Shown piece by piece: positions 1-11,564 of a stretch of DNA of 64,000 nt. The stretch lies in assembly GCA_009760855.2 (NCBI GenBank), contig WPIO01000113.1, forward strand, positions 878,001 to 942,000. Direction: 5' to 3'. Position 1 is the stretch's first letter. Every line of letters begins with the position of its first letter. Below the pieces are notes generated by a model that was not told the DNA's origin, made no database searches, and worked only from the letters and a program-made list of their open reading frames with translations. Position numbers and translations under genes: made by a program. This DNA is from Cristatella mucedo. Lineage: Eukaryota > Bryozoa > Phylactolaemata > Cristatellidae.

Positions 1-429
1 GCTATAAGCCGTTATATTCCGCTTAGCGACGCGTTTGCAGGAAGTCTCCAACGGCCAAGCCAGCAGCTTTGTAACAATGAGAGCAGACCTCTTGCGGCTT
101 TCGCAGCTGTGTTCGACAAAAAAATGTGGGATGCAATTGGTGACGGTAATTGAACCGGAGATCTTTCAGTCACCGAAGGCATCATATAGCCTGTCTCTTC
201 GCCCAGTGGTAAGGTGCCAGCTCATTCGAATCCGGAAGAAGAAAGTCTTGTATTGCCTGTTCAAAATGGGCTGATAGCGGCCACCTCTCTTCTTCAGCTA
301 CACAAATGAGACTGCTGGTTAAGCTCACTATCATCTTTTTATCTTTTATCTTAACGGCTCATGTATTCAAGTCGGGATTTTGGATTTAGTATTGTGGACA
401 TTACCTGTGCCGCTAGATGAATTCGGGGA
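1..429. other. Unassigned DNA
   Basis: No gene, repeat unit or conserved motif is recognised. A 79-codon open frame at 35-274 (+) shows no domain and is probably chance. Confidence 0.4.
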
Positions 430-1060
430 GATGGCTCTGAGATATGACCTGAATCATTGTAGTGCAGTGCCAGTGATACCCAGGCGAGATGAGAGGCGCT
501 CGATACAGACTCGGTGTTAAATTGTATCGAAAGCAGCCAAACATTTGAACAAAACAAACAGAGAGACTTGACTTAAATCTGCATTCCTTAGAAGGTCATT
601 GTCCACTTGAACCAATGCTGACTCTGTGTAATGATTAGCTCTACAACCAGGCTGCTACTTGCAAAGTATGAAGTTTAAGTATATGAGTTCAGTTGATCTT
701 CCTCGGCTCGTTCCAGTGTAATTAATAGGAATGGTAGAAGAAAGAGAGACTGGGCGGAAGTTACGCAAGTTCTCTTGTGCTAATGTTGCTTTTTAGAGTA
801 GCGACCTGACCGCTGCCTCTTTGAAAGGTGCTGAGACATAACGTGAGGCTAATGAAATACTAATTATGTTATTCATGCATGGGAGCAGAAGATCTATGCA
901 TCGTAAAAGCAGAACAATGGGCATAATGTCTGGAAGGTTAGTTGTCATTTTTGATTGGGATATGAACTTCAAGATAAAGTCACTCGTGGCCTCCTTGAGT
1001 GTAGATATTGAGGTGCCGCTTTGAATTTGGGGGACAGGATTCCATAAGGAATGCTGTCAA
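430..1060 (-). mobile_element. CR1/L2-like non-LTR retrotransposon, reverse transcriptase fragment
   Basis: The sequence aligns by eye with the minus-strand RT region at 8,580-9,300 and with 63,890-64,000. Shared landmarks are the stretch encoding the 'LGITG' region and the flanking 'AFDTIDH' block of the finger/palm domain. The reading frame is broken by many stops and small indels. It is a 5'- and 3'-truncated dead copy; boundaries are approximate. Confidence 0.6.
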
Positions 1061-1984
1061 CTTAGAGATGGGCTCTCTGCTATTGTTTACCTTGTTGTGC
1101 CGGTCGATTTCACCTTGACCTGCTGTGCAGCACTGACTGACTCAGGAAACCAGCTATTTCCGGGAGCTGCAGACCACTGCTGATTGACTGCACCTAAGCT
1201 AATAGGCCTCCGCTAACACCACAGGGCTAATCAGGGCGTTGTCTTGAAGAGTAGCCAGTAGTATTGAGATTTGTATGCATGATGGCTTGCTCATCCAGTA
1301 GCGATTCTTAAGGACTGCTATATATTGGACCAAATATGCTAAGTCTTGGTCCGTATTTGATACAGCCCACGTTCTGTTTGTCAGCTGTGTTATTAAAGTG
1401 CCGTAGTTTTCTCCACCATTGACTGGTGAATGGCTTCATGGTAGCACAGCGTGTCAATTGCTTTTACTGACTTTTAGTCATCCAAATCAATTACTATTGT
1501 AAGAAGGAGTAAGCAATTTTGCACGGTAAGGATGATATTGACTTACCAGCAGCATATCTTGTTTCTTTAAGCATTGATGATGCCATTGGTTTCGTGCGAA
1601 AACAATAATGAAAAAAATCATATTTTAATAAATAATATAATTCCTAAATATCAACTACGATTCACGGTTTACCTAAACTATAATGGAAAGGTTTAACAAC
1701 TAAGCACAAAAATAGGAAAAGTTGTGGATGAATATTTTAAGCTTCACAAATAAAAATTAGTAACACATTCGTATAGTGCCCTCAGAGAACTGAATCTCTT
1801 TCCAGGCCATCAACATATGATCCGTACACAGCAAAAGAATTAAATTTGATTATTTTTTTATGACCGGTAAACTATGAACCATGACAGTTGAAAATACTTC
1901 ATAACGATTGGATTGAAAACTGCTTACAATTACTATGTGATATGATATTATTTATTGATGTGATAGGATAATATGTGATAGGAT
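1061..1984. other. Unassigned DNA
   Basis: No supported coding region or repeat is seen. The right half is AT-rich with short A/T runs. Confidence 0.4.
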
Positions 1985-2285
1985 ATAGTTAAATCCCAGA
2001 TGCAGAATCCAAAAATGCTGGTATCGACTATCAACTATGTCCACTATTCGCTCCATGGTTAGAACCTAGCAATCGTCGCTGCACACCGGATCGCTATCTA
2101 AATTCAATATAAGCAAGATAGACAAAATCAGAGACTCTTGAACCCGTGTAGCATTTTTTATCCAGCATGATATTACTCACCATTCAATTGCATTTCCCTT
2201 TGCAGCAAATGTAAAGCGCCCAGAGAGAGATTGAGTTCTCTGAGGGCGCTTTATCAAGTGCATTATTATTATTATTATTAATATT
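1985..2285 (+). mobile_element. CR1-like element, internally deleted, with 3' end
   Basis: The left part (1,985-2,060) matches the central CR1 segment at 23,695-23,760. From about 2,145 it matches the 3' untranslated end seen at 39,690-39,800, including the terminal hairpin (2,214-2,257) and an ATT-repeat tail. The RT core between them is missing. Confidence 0.7.
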
Positions 2286-2970
2286 AACATTTCAGATGGA
2301 ATATTCATTTGACCTTATCCCAGCTCTGATTCTTTATCCACCTTGAAGCCCGCCCCTGGTGACTCAATCATGAGTTTTTCAACTGCCACTGAAGGCTCTC
2401 AGCCTTCTAAATCACATGCAGTACGTACACAAATTTTTTGAGATGCCTATATCTGCTCACGACCAATATAATAGTAGAGATAATTAGTGACGATGCGTTT
2501 GTTACGGCGTCCTCAAAGAAGTTAATCTCTTTTTCGAGACACGTCACACTTGCAGGAAAGGAAAGACCAAAGATCCAACGGGTGTGCCTTCGCCACACGC
2601 CTCCTCCCTGCATTCACAGAGCACTGCATCCATGCACCCACCCTCTCCGTCCCCGCTGGCACTTGGCGACGACTTGTCTGCGGAAGGACTCGGGTCGTGA
2701 AGTGGTCACAAGTCTTCCCTCAGCAAACACCTAGGGGCGAAGAGGTCATCGTCAGGATACTTGGAATGTTCCTGGTCTCCCGTCTGCCAGGCGGATCAAA
2801 GAAACTAAAACGAGGTGCGATAGAGAAGCTAAACGTTAACAACGAAAGATCACGTCCGTGTTTCCTACAGCCCGTGGACGGTTTTAACGATTCATCCTTC
2901 GTGAACATGTCCCGCCTCACCTATGCCGGCTGCTTGCAGATGCTACCACCAATCATTTGGTAATATGCAG
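2286..2970. other. Unassigned DNA with an unrecognised open frame
   Basis: A 137-codon frame at 2,550-2,963 (+) has no recognisable domain and no homologous copy elsewhere in the window. About 2,490-2,550 resembles a decayed minus-strand CR1 tail. I would not call a gene here. Confidence 0.35.
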
Positions 2971-3045
2971 CCTCAGTAAAGTGCCCAGAAAAAGATTCAG
3001 TTCTCTGAGGGTGCTATGCAAATGTATTATTATTATTATTATTAC
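2971..3045 (+). mobile_element. CR1-like 3' terminal fragment
   Basis: Holds the terminal hairpin block (AAAGTGCCC ... GAGGGTGCT) followed by ATT repeats. Only the last ~75 bp of the element is present, the usual result of 5' truncation. Confidence 0.7.
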
Positions 3046-4075
3046 CATCGTTCTGTTACTATAGACATGGTTAAAATTGAAAACTTGAAATTGAAATGTA
3101 TTATGTGTTATTTATTTTATATGATACAACTGCAATAATTAAGTTGCATGTAAGCCAGTATTCCGTTAAGTTATTTTTTACGAGCTTACATTCATTATCG
3201 GCACGCTTTTGTCTCGCGAACAATGTCGGGTTACTAAGAGGACGTGTATGTAAATGTGAAATACTCTATCTTGAATGCCGTGAAGCTGTATCTACACAGC
3301 ATCCATAACAGATTTTATTGTTGGATGCTATTAATAACCAAAAGGCACTGCAATACCCTCTAGTGAGGCAATATTTGTCGAGAAATTGGTAGCTCAGCGC
3401 TCGAATCTGGACTAAATATTGTAGTACGTGAGTAGTTACAAGTATCAGACTTCAAGCCGCTGCACCTATCCGTCATCCCGTAATTGACGACAAAACACTG
3501 GCTACTACTATAATCCACGAAAAATCCACCATGTTCTATTACGACTGCTTGAGGCTGTAACTTAAAACGCGTAATACCCAGCGATCATGAAATAAGAGCT
3601 AGGCCATTGAACTGAGAACTCCTTATGAAATAGCTACGATAAGCTTAGGCTTAGTTTAGGTGCAATGCCAAGTAGGATTATCCGAATAGTGAGGTTATTT
3701 ATGGCTCAGGCTGTGTTTACGTAGCAGACTCCACAGATTTTGGCCCGATTTTTCACAGATATACTACGACGTCATCATACGTCAGAACATTTATTTTGGG
3801 GGCGGCAAGGAGCCAAGTCTGCAAACTATCTTGAAATAGGATCTGTCTCTACTTGTTGGCTCCTTGCTGTTATCACCAACCAATCAAACCCACGGGGCTC
3901 ATCACTTACATCCCACGGGAAAAATAAAATGGCTGAAGCGCATAGGCTCGAATTATCTAGAGGCGTTCAGAGCAAGTCCTTGACTATGAGATGCTCATGC
4001 ATTGGAACCAATTGGCTTCAGCCTTTTCCAATAGAAGACTCTGCGCGTCTGTGTATCAAATATACCAGTAAGTGC
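3046..4075. other. Unassigned DNA
   Basis: No domain, splice-consistent exon or repeat is recognised. Open frames at 3,096-3,308 and 3,740-4,090 are short and unsupported. Confidence 0.4.
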
Positions 4076-4135
4076 ATAAAAAGATATTGAGTTCTCTGAA
4101 AACGCTATATCAAAAGTACAAATATGATTATTATT
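4076..4135 (+). mobile_element. Decayed CR1-like 3' tail
   Basis: Contains 'GATATTGAGTTCTCTGAAAA', a degraded form of the CR1 terminal hairpin, then an ATT-rich tail. Confidence 0.5.
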
Positions 4136-4552
4136 ATAACAAACCGGTATTAGTGAACGATACTCAGAATTATGAACCTGCGCACTCGCGTCGTCGAACA
4201 TTGGTTGGTACTGCTCCCTTTCCTGAAAAAAACTTTTAGAAATATTTATCTTCCTTTAATATATATTTCCAGTTTATACTACTCTTAAATAGTGACTGCA
4301 GCGGCACCCTTATCTTCTGCAGTGTTGGCTTAGCGTCTGTCCGAAGAAACCCTCTTTCATGCCAGCATCCCGGCTGAGAACAGGTGCTGTGTGGGGGAAT
4401 AAATCGGCCGTCAAATCTTTGATCTAAGCATCCAAACGAGGAGTAAAGTCGGCATCGGTCTCAAGAAAAGCCTGACGTGAAAACGCAGCTTTAAGAGCTG
4501 GCCATCGGCGACCCGGACAGCAATTATTCTGTTGGACCGACGGTTATCCAGT
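4136..4552. other. Unassigned DNA
   Basis: Nothing recognisable on either strand. Confidence 0.4.
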
Positions 4553-4601
4553 CGGTGAGAAAGAGATTGAGTTCTCTGCGAGCTCTATAGCAAATGTATT
4601 T
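4553..4601 (+). mobile_element. CR1-like 3' tail abutting a microsatellite
   Basis: The hairpin half 'AGAAAGAGATTGAGTTCTCT' is followed directly by the long TA/CA microsatellite. Confidence 0.6.
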
Positions 4602-4820
<219 letters not shown>

Positions 4821-4856
4821 CATAGTTATTCAATAACTAGGGAAAGTTATAGTACC

Positions 4857-5260
4857 TTATCTGGAGGAGCCTTGCCCTGCCGGGGTCATAGGGGCTACCC
4901 GAAATTCACGGTTCGGGAACAGATGCCATACGGCTTCCGACACGGACACGGCGTCCGAGACTGACAGCCGCTGCAATGCTGTCTGTTCCTCACGCGAAAT
5001 GTCGAGGTCCGCCAGACAGGCTTCATTATCGGGCCCCCAGCCACCCAGGGCACCGACCGTGAAAGGCTCCACCACTGCCAACCGGTAGCTGTCGGTCAGG
5101 GAAGACCGGGTAAGTACCTAGTACTTATCCATATTTTCCCGGGCCGCCACCACCAGGGCACCCTTGCTGCCGTAGAGCGGCACCACTAGGTAAAATATTA
5201 CCGCGTCGGCTGCGTTTCCGATGGTGAAGTGCGGCTCTCAAGGCGGACCCCCAGTGAGCA
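4857..5260 (-). mobile_element. Retroelement ORF C-terminal fragment (RT-associated), broken
   Basis: The minus-strand translation carries 'VVEPFTVGALGGWGPDNEA' near 5,030 and 'RLSVSDAVSVSEAVWHLF' near 4,930. This pattern, recalled from memory, is of the C-terminal tail that follows the RT domain in a group of invertebrate retroelement ORFs. Upstream in the same frame 'LYGSKGALVVAAREN' is readable, then an in-frame stop. No RT catalytic box is present. Its composition differs from the CR1 copies around it, so it is a separate family. The family assignment is inference; the stop codon is seen directly. Confidence 0.45.
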
Positions 5261-5461
5261 GGGAGGCGCGACTTTTCGATAGGCAGTTTAGCCCAGTGGC
5301 CGTAAGAGCCTATACTAGATGATCCGAAACCAAGTTGTGCGAGCGGTTATTGCTTACTCAAAGTGCGGCAAATGTAGCGGTTTGTAAAATTTCCGAGTAT
5401 GACCGGCTCCTGGCAGCGCCCACCGGCAGCTCCTCCAGGTGAGCGTGGTGAACCAACCGCC

Positions 5462-6313
5462 CAGGACTCTGCGGCGGCTAGGACTCGACTCTGCGGCGGC
5501 CAGGACTCGACTCTGCGGCGGCCAGGACTCGACTCAGCGGCGGCCAGGACTCGACTCTGCGGCGGCCAGGACTCGACTCTGCGCAGGACTCGACTCTGCG
5601 GCGCGGCCAGGACTCGACTCTGCGGCGGCCAGGACTCGACTCTGCGGCGGCCAGGACTCGACTCTGCTCAGGACTCTGCGGCGGCGGCGGCCAGGACTCG
5701 ACTCTGCGGCGGCCAGGACTCGACTCTGCGGCGGCCAGGACTCGACTCTGCGGCGGCCAGGACTCGACTCTGCGGCGGCCAGGACTCGACTCTGCGGCGG
5801 CCAGGACTCGACTCTGCGGCGCCAGGACTCGACTCTGCGGCGGCCAGGACTCGACTCTGCGGCGGCCAGGACTCGACTCTGCGGCGGCCAGGACTCGACT
5901 CTGCGGCGGCCAGGACTCGACTCTGCGGCGGCCAGGACTCGACTCTGCGGCGGCCAGGACTCGACTCTGCGGCGGCCAGGACTCGACTCTGCGGCGGCCA
6001 GGACTCGCGACTCTGCTGCGGCGGCCAGGACTCGACTCTGCGGCGGCCAGGACTCGACTCTGCGGCGGCCAGGACTCGACTCTGCGGCGGCCAGGACTCG
6101 ACTCTGCGGCGGCCAGGACTCGACTCTGCGGCGGCCAGGACTCGACTCTGCGGCGGCCAGGACTCGACTCTGCGGCGGCCAGGACTCGACTCTGCGGCGG
6201 CCAGGACTCGACTCTGCGGCGGCCAGGACTCGACTCTGCGGCGGCCAGGACTCGACTCTGCGGCGGCCAGGACTCGACTCTGCGGCGGCCAGGACTCGAC
6301 TCTGCGGCGGCCA
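5462..6313. repeat. 22-bp minisatellite, about 38 units
   Basis: Tandem units of 22 bp with core GGACTCGACTCTGCGGCGG. Most units are identical; a few carry indels (near 5,580-5,605, 5,668-5,690, 5,820 and 6,005-6,015). The unit has no stop codon in any frame on either strand, and 22 is not a multiple of 3, so three unit lengths code a 22-residue peptide repeat in every frame. The long open frames of over 300 codons on both strands follow from this and are not evidence of a protein. Confidence 0.95.
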
Positions 6314-6412
6314 TGAATATGATAGCAGATATGGCAGCTTCAAGACGGCCGTCTGGAGGCGGCGGTTTGGAGGCCGCGGCCTGGAGGCCCCAGTTTGGAT
6401 GAGGCAGTCTGG
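6314..6412. repeat. Remnant of 14-bp GTCTGGAGGCGGC-type minisatellite
   Basis: Degenerate ~14-bp units such as CAGTCTGGATGAGG and GTCTGGAGGCGGC resemble the arrays at 27,400-27,560 and 59,780-59,925. Confidence 0.6.
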
Positions 6413-6672
6413 ATGAGGTAATGTAATGTATCTCCGTCTGTAACTCCACAAATTTATAAAGACCACGTGGGTGTTACGTAGGAGAGTTTTGTATAGCTCA
6501 CTCACAGCCTAAGCGGCTTTCGGTACGCATTCGGTAGCCAACAGACTTCGTCTCACGTAACAAAGAGTAAGTGGGAAGCATAGCAGAATCAGGAGAGCAG
6601 TTGAGGGAGTGAGTAGCATAGAAGTAGCAGCTCAGGACCGCTGAAAAGGATGTGCCATAGTCGGTAGTAGGA
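6413..6672 (-). mobile_element. Second CR1-like family, 3' end only
   Basis: Matches the 3' part of the elements at 29,501-30,451 and 61,447-62,395, beginning at the shared end GTAATGTAATGTATCTCCGT. Only the last ~260 bp is present. It replaces the head of the SINE that lies at the equivalent place upstream of copies B and C. Confidence 0.65.
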
Positions 6673-6950
6673 GAGTAGTAGATCGTAAAGGCTCTGCTGT
6701 CGCTATACAAAAGAGGCTGTTTAATCAGCTAGGATTTATTTATGAAAGGTGTTTTTTTGACACCACCTGGAAGTCCAGGCCGTCCATCGAGATGTGGCGA
6801 AACAGACGTTTTAGGCATCATCGAGAGTTATCCCACGATTAGGCTGGGTCGGAAGTACTACCAGGGCCGAAGGCGTCTGGGCTAAGGTACCATCAACTTA
6901 AACGTAATAATAATAAAGTAATAATATTAATATTATTCTTATTATTATGG
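6673..6950 (+). mobile_element. Headless SINE body plus conserved upstream flank
   Basis: 6,673-6,760 matches the 3' body of the tRNA-derived SINE (TCGCTATACAAAAGAGGCTG). 6,760-6,950 matches 27,843-28,020 and 60,209-60,385 upstream of the other gene copies. The tRNA-like promoter head is absent. Confidence 0.6.
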
Positions 6951-6953
6951 TCG

Positions 6954-7085
6954 ATGACCGAGAAAGCCAATCGCTCAGCAGATAATACAGGTAGAAGAAC
7001 GCCGCCAGGAAGGTTAGAGCTATGGTCTGCCTTGCTAAGACGGGAAGCCGGGCCGCGTCCTGAAAACCCACAGGAAGAGCGACTG
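6954..7085 (+). pseudogene. Copy A exon 1, 5'-truncated
   Basis: Matches exon 1 of B from 'KA..SADN' to 'QEERL' and ends at a good donor (CTG|GTAAGC). Compared with B, about 530 bp between 28,015 and 28,545 is missing, so the true start is gone. The ATG at 6,954 is in frame but was created at the deletion junction. Confidence 0.75.
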
Positions 7086-7275
7086 GTAAGCTGGCCTAAA
7101 TGTCGAACACTTGCATTGCTTGTTGTTCGATTTCGAACAGTGTACGATGGATCGCTGTTGGCACACTTCATTTCCACTGGAGGTGATTCTCTTTTTCACC
7201 TTGCAATGGTTGACTGAACAGCAGCGCAACGTTTCTTATCCAGTCGCGTCTAATAGCTCGCCATCAACCAGTTTA

Positions 7276-7470
7276 TAATAATAATGACAATAATAATGCA
7301 CTTGATGAAGCGCCCTTAGAGAACACAATATCTTTCCACGCACTTTACATTTTCTGCAAAGGGAAACTCGACTGAATGGTGAGTAATGTCATGCGTGATA
7401 AACAACATGAGTAACAATGTTAGGGATGACATGCACAGGGTCAGAATGCAAGTGTGGTTTGTGGCAGCAT
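7276..7470 (-). mobile_element. CR1-like 3' end, shared with copies B and C
   Basis: Minus-strand CR1 3' end in intron 1. It starts with TAATAATGCACTTG and contains the hairpin. Homologous insertions are at 28,868-29,160 and (truncated) 61,232-61,290, so it predates the gene duplications. Confidence 0.7.
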
Positions 7471-9300
7471 TAATAATAACAATAATATTGCACTTGATAA
7501 AGCGCCATCAGAGAACTTAATCTCTTTCTAGGCGCTTTACATTTGCTGGCTTCTGACAGTGTCAGCGCGCATAAGCACATGTAGGACGAATCACCGGGAC
7601 CTAATACAAGCTGCACTAAATAGGTGTGTTTTAAGTTCTTTTTTAAATGTGGTCAAGTAGGGGTATGTTGCGACGCAAGTTGGGAGTGAGGTTAAGGCTT
7701 TGGGAGAAAACGAACTAGATGCATGGTCCCCGAAGAATTTGAGGCTTGTACGAGCTATTGGTAAATGTTGGACTCAGTAAAGTGGGTTGTACGATGCTGG
7801 GCCTGGTGGCTGAGTCGATCTGCGAGATAGGCTGGAGCGAAGGAATGAAGGCAGATAAAACTGAGCGAAGAAACCTTGAAGTGGATCCTTTGCTTGACTG
7901 TTAGCAAGTGCAGGTCTGCGAGAAGTGGTGTGTGGTGGTAACTGCTACGCTCACGACAGGCAATCCCAGCTGCAGAGTTTTGCACCAGCTGTAAGCGCCT
8001 GATTGCACATGTCGGTAGGCCAGCAAACTGTGAGTTACAGAAGTCAAGGCGGGTGATCAAAAATGCACGGACCAACTTGGACGTGGTATCCTTATCTAAA
8101 CAAGTCCGAATTTTAGCGATGTTATGTATCTGAAAGTAGACAGACTTGGTTGTGGAGGTAATATGGTCGTCTAACGAAAGGTCACTTTGGAACATGACAC
8201 CTAGATTTCGTGCTAATTTATCATTATACATGCTGGCAAAGCAGATTTTTGGAGCTAGCCTTTACAATTTCTAAAATACACTTAGGTCGCCCATAACTAA
8301 TAAGTTAGTTGCAACATCTTTCAGTTTAAAAGAATTGCATCATCCATGAGCAGATGTCATCAATACACGGAGCAAGGGAGTTTAGTGAATTCAGGGTGCT
8401 CGATGGCATTGGAGGGATCGAAGCGAAGGTTCAACTGAGTGTCATAAAAGCATTGATTGTGCTTTGTAATCACATCAGCAAGAGCGAGAGTACAAACTGT
8501 TAAAATAATCGGACCTAGCACATAGCCCTGAGGTACCCCATATTTCAGAAATACCTCGGATGATTTTGGTTCATTCACGTCAATACTCTGGATTCTCCCA
8601 CTGAAATAGAACCCGAACCAGTGCATGGCAGTGCGAGTGATTGCCCAGATGAGATGAAAGGCGGTCGTGAAGAACTTGGTGATCGACAGTTTCAAAAGCT
8701 GCCACAAAATCGAGCAAAACAAGCAGATACTCTTCCCATATCTGCATTCCCATGTAGGGCGTTGGACATTCTAAGCAAGGCTGATTCTGTGGAGTGATTA
8801 GCTCTAAGGCCAGACTGGAACTTACTAGCAAGGTTTGAAGTTTCTAAATATGAGTTTATCTGGTCTTCCACGACCCATTGAAGTGTCTATGATAGGAATG
8901 GTAGAGGGGAGACTGAGCAATAGCTGCTTAAGTTCTCTCTGGGTAGTGTCGCTTTCTTGACTAGTGGCCTAACTACGGCTATTTTTAAAGGTTCTGCGAC
9001 ATGACCTGAAACTAATGATAAAATAATGACAGTAAGAATAATAATAACGCACTTGATAAAGCGCCCACAGAGAACTCAATCTCTTTCTAGGCACTTGGTT
9101 ATTAGTTATGCACGGCAGCAGCAGATCAATTCAACGTAGGAGCAAGGCAGTGGGAACAGGGTCCAAAGGACCCGTCTTCTATTATTAGAATGTGAACTTC
9201 AGGACGATATCAGTAGTTTAGCTTGGAAAGCTGATGTGAGTACATGTTTTGACTCCAGCAAATGAAAAATTCTCCTTTCTTGAAGTTACTGCTAACACAA
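7471..9300 (-). mobile_element. CR1-like element with RT remnants, private to copy A
   Basis: Begins with a TAA-repeat tail and 3' UTR. Reading minus-strand, 8,231-7,755 gives the C-terminal RT region ('RLDFCNSQFAGLPTCAIRR', 'LQLVQNSAA'), and 8,831-8,360 gives palm-region pieces ('ALELITPQN', 'KYGVPQGYVLGP'). Stops and frameshifts break the frame. It is nested in the older CR1 tail at 7,276-7,470 and is itself interrupted at 9,013-9,095. Copy B lacks it. Confidence 0.75.
9013..9095 (-). mobile_element. Short CR1-like 3' tail nested in another CR1
   Basis: TAATAATAACGCACTTGAT followed by the hairpin block. The surrounding CR1 sequence resumes at 9,096, as judged by comparison with 860-960. 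Confidence 0.6.
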
Positions 9301-10664
9301 TTAGCGCTTTAAATAAAATATATTATCCAGCTACCAGCAAATGCTTCATCTGGTGATTTCTTTCCTGACGCTAAATGCCACTACTGAGCTAGCAGAACAG
9401 AGACTCCGTTACAAAATTTTTTTTTCATAGAAGTTAACGATAAAAAAATAAATCGTTTGAGAATATTTTGGAATCATCAAGTTTTTGAAGTAAATAATCA
9501 CAATAGGAAGAGACTGCTTTTTAAATAATCGGGAAATAGAACGTGCTGGAGGCACCATATAACTTGGTTAACGATAGCAATTGTTTTGTTCAGAGGTAAC
9601 ATAATTACAATATATCCAAAAATTGTATGAAATGCCCAACAAGTAGTGTACCCCTTAGTGTCTTTTTAAGCAGTTTAGTTTTGCTACAAATGAATCATTT
9701 AACGCGGCTGGTAGTGGGAAAATACTTTATCAGTGGGCATTAACAAGCCGAAAGCCATTCACGAAGATCCGGAACTGGTGAGATTTCAGGTTATTTTCAA
9801 ATGTCAACTAGTCATGAGAGGGCGTCATAAATTGCACGAATTGGGTTGACCTACGGTGGATAGAGAATTGATTGTAGTTACAGCTTGACGGCCTAAGGTC
9901 GGATTACCAAAAAATTAGATGGCAACACTAAATGGGAAGCTGATAGGAAACACCTTAGCACTTTTTATATACTCGCCTTTACAACATCTTAACGACAGCA
10001 AGGTTTCGATTTTCCTTCGTGCAGTTAAGAAATACTGATGGAGTGCACACTGAAATAACAGCACAGAGCTCCACAGTGTCAATTTTCGAGATAACGCCCG
10101 CTCAAGACTGAAAAGCCTGATCTGTAAATTAATCCATGATCTGTGAACGTCATTTGTAAGTGTCGGGTTCTTCTAAGACGCGATGACTTGAGAGAAGCTA
10201 CTGTTAACGAGAGGAACAAGGTGGCTGCGTACTGGATGAGCAGGTAAAGAGAAGGAAAGATGGGAGGGAGCAGAGTGGAAAGAAGACTAGGAGCAATTCC
10301 GTACGTTCAAGAGCAAGCCCTTGTAGCCAGCTTATCTGCTGCTCTCATTCGAGCGCTCACGCAACTGCTACCTTTTTTACGTATTAACTGGCTAGTTCAT
10401 CGATATGCAGCAAGGATAAGCTAGTTTCAATCATGTATTCCCACCTCAGACAGTTTCCGTCCGCTCTGTACCTTGCAAAGAAAGAGCTCTGTCCATTTAG
10501 CAGCTAGCATAAGTAGCCGGCGGCTAAGTGTGGATTTGCCTGTCATGACATTTCAGATGTTAGAATGTACCTGCAACTGCACAGTTTATAATTTACCTTG
10601 TCAGCGTATTGCCTTTGAAATGTATTCTACTGCTAGGGATATGAGAATTGCCGTCATGCTTAAT
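9301..10664. other. Intron 1 of copy A, otherwise unassigned
   Basis: The right part (about 10,190-10,640) is conserved with intron 1 of copy B (29,170-29,500 and 30,455-30,600). No gene or repeat is seen in 9,301-10,190. Confidence 0.5.
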
Positions 10665-10905
10665 AATATACTATTTGGTAATTACTTGATAAATGTGCTT
10701 GGCAGCAATATTTGTTTGGCTCGCTTTCCCTTTAAAAGTTTATTGTACGTCATCGATAGTTTCTGGTGACATGTTATGTGCAAGACCTGCCGACGGATGC
10801 AGGTGCATGGCGCGATTAGTCTTGCATTGCAGGCTCTGCACATGCCTCGGATTCGTCTGTTGAGAGAAGGAAAATCAGCCCCAACCTATTTTTTATTTGA
10901 GCGTG
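10665..10905 (+). pseudogene. Partial tandem duplicate of exon 2, copy A
   Basis: The last ~170 bp of intron 1, its acceptor (TTGCATTGCAG) and the first ~73 bp of exon 2 (10,833-10,905) occur here and again at 11,155-11,395. The copy stops within 'FERG' and runs into a GATA repeat. It has no donor site and cannot be a working exon. Confidence 0.75.
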
Positions 10906-11318
10906 ATAGATAGATAGATATATAGAATCTCATCTTTCTGAAGGTTAATGTTAACTTTAGTATGAGAAATCTCCGACAACGAAGCTTCTAGATGGTTACT
11001 ACTGGAGGGGAGTAGTTTATATATTTTTGCCACCTGCTGGAACCTCCATGCCAATCAGCACTTGGAGCAAAATAGAAACCCAAGGGAGAAAGGAAAATAA
11101 TTTATGCCTAGACGGCAATTCATCATGCTTCATCTCTCGAAAATGCATATTATTATTCCTATTGGTAATTACCTTCTAAATGTGCTTGGCAGCAACGTTT
11201 GCATAGATTTTTTTCCTTTAATAGCTTCTTGTACGTCATGGATAGTTTCTTGGGACGTGATTTATACAAGACCTGCCGACGGATGCAGGGGTATGGCGTG
11301 ATTAGTCTTGCATTGCAG

Positions 11319-11516
11319 GCTCTGCACATGCCCCTGATTTGTCAGTTGAGAGAAAGAAAATCAGCCCCAACCTGTTTTTCATTTGAGCGTGGCTACGTCT
11401 CAGCCTTGACCTGGCACCCGTCTTTGGCTAACGTATTGGCAGCTTCTTCCTCGAACGGAGGACTGGTACTGTGAAATGTCGACAAGGAGTCATCTCCTGA
11501 CATTATTCATTACGAG
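11319..11516 (+). pseudogene. Copy A exon 2 with premature stop
   Basis: A 198-bp exon with correct acceptor and donor (GAG|GTAAGG). It encodes 'YVSALTWHPS', but the codon for the conserved tryptophan of blade 1 is TGA (11,472-11,474). Confidence 0.85.
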
Positions 11517-11564
11517 GTAAGGGTGTGGAGGCTTTTTTTTTTACAAAGTGTGAGTGATAAGAAA

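Noticed and set aside
5399-6505. Open frames over 300 codons on both strands
   Set aside because: They follow entirely from a 22-bp repeat without stop codons; no domain or non-repetitive coding sequence is present.
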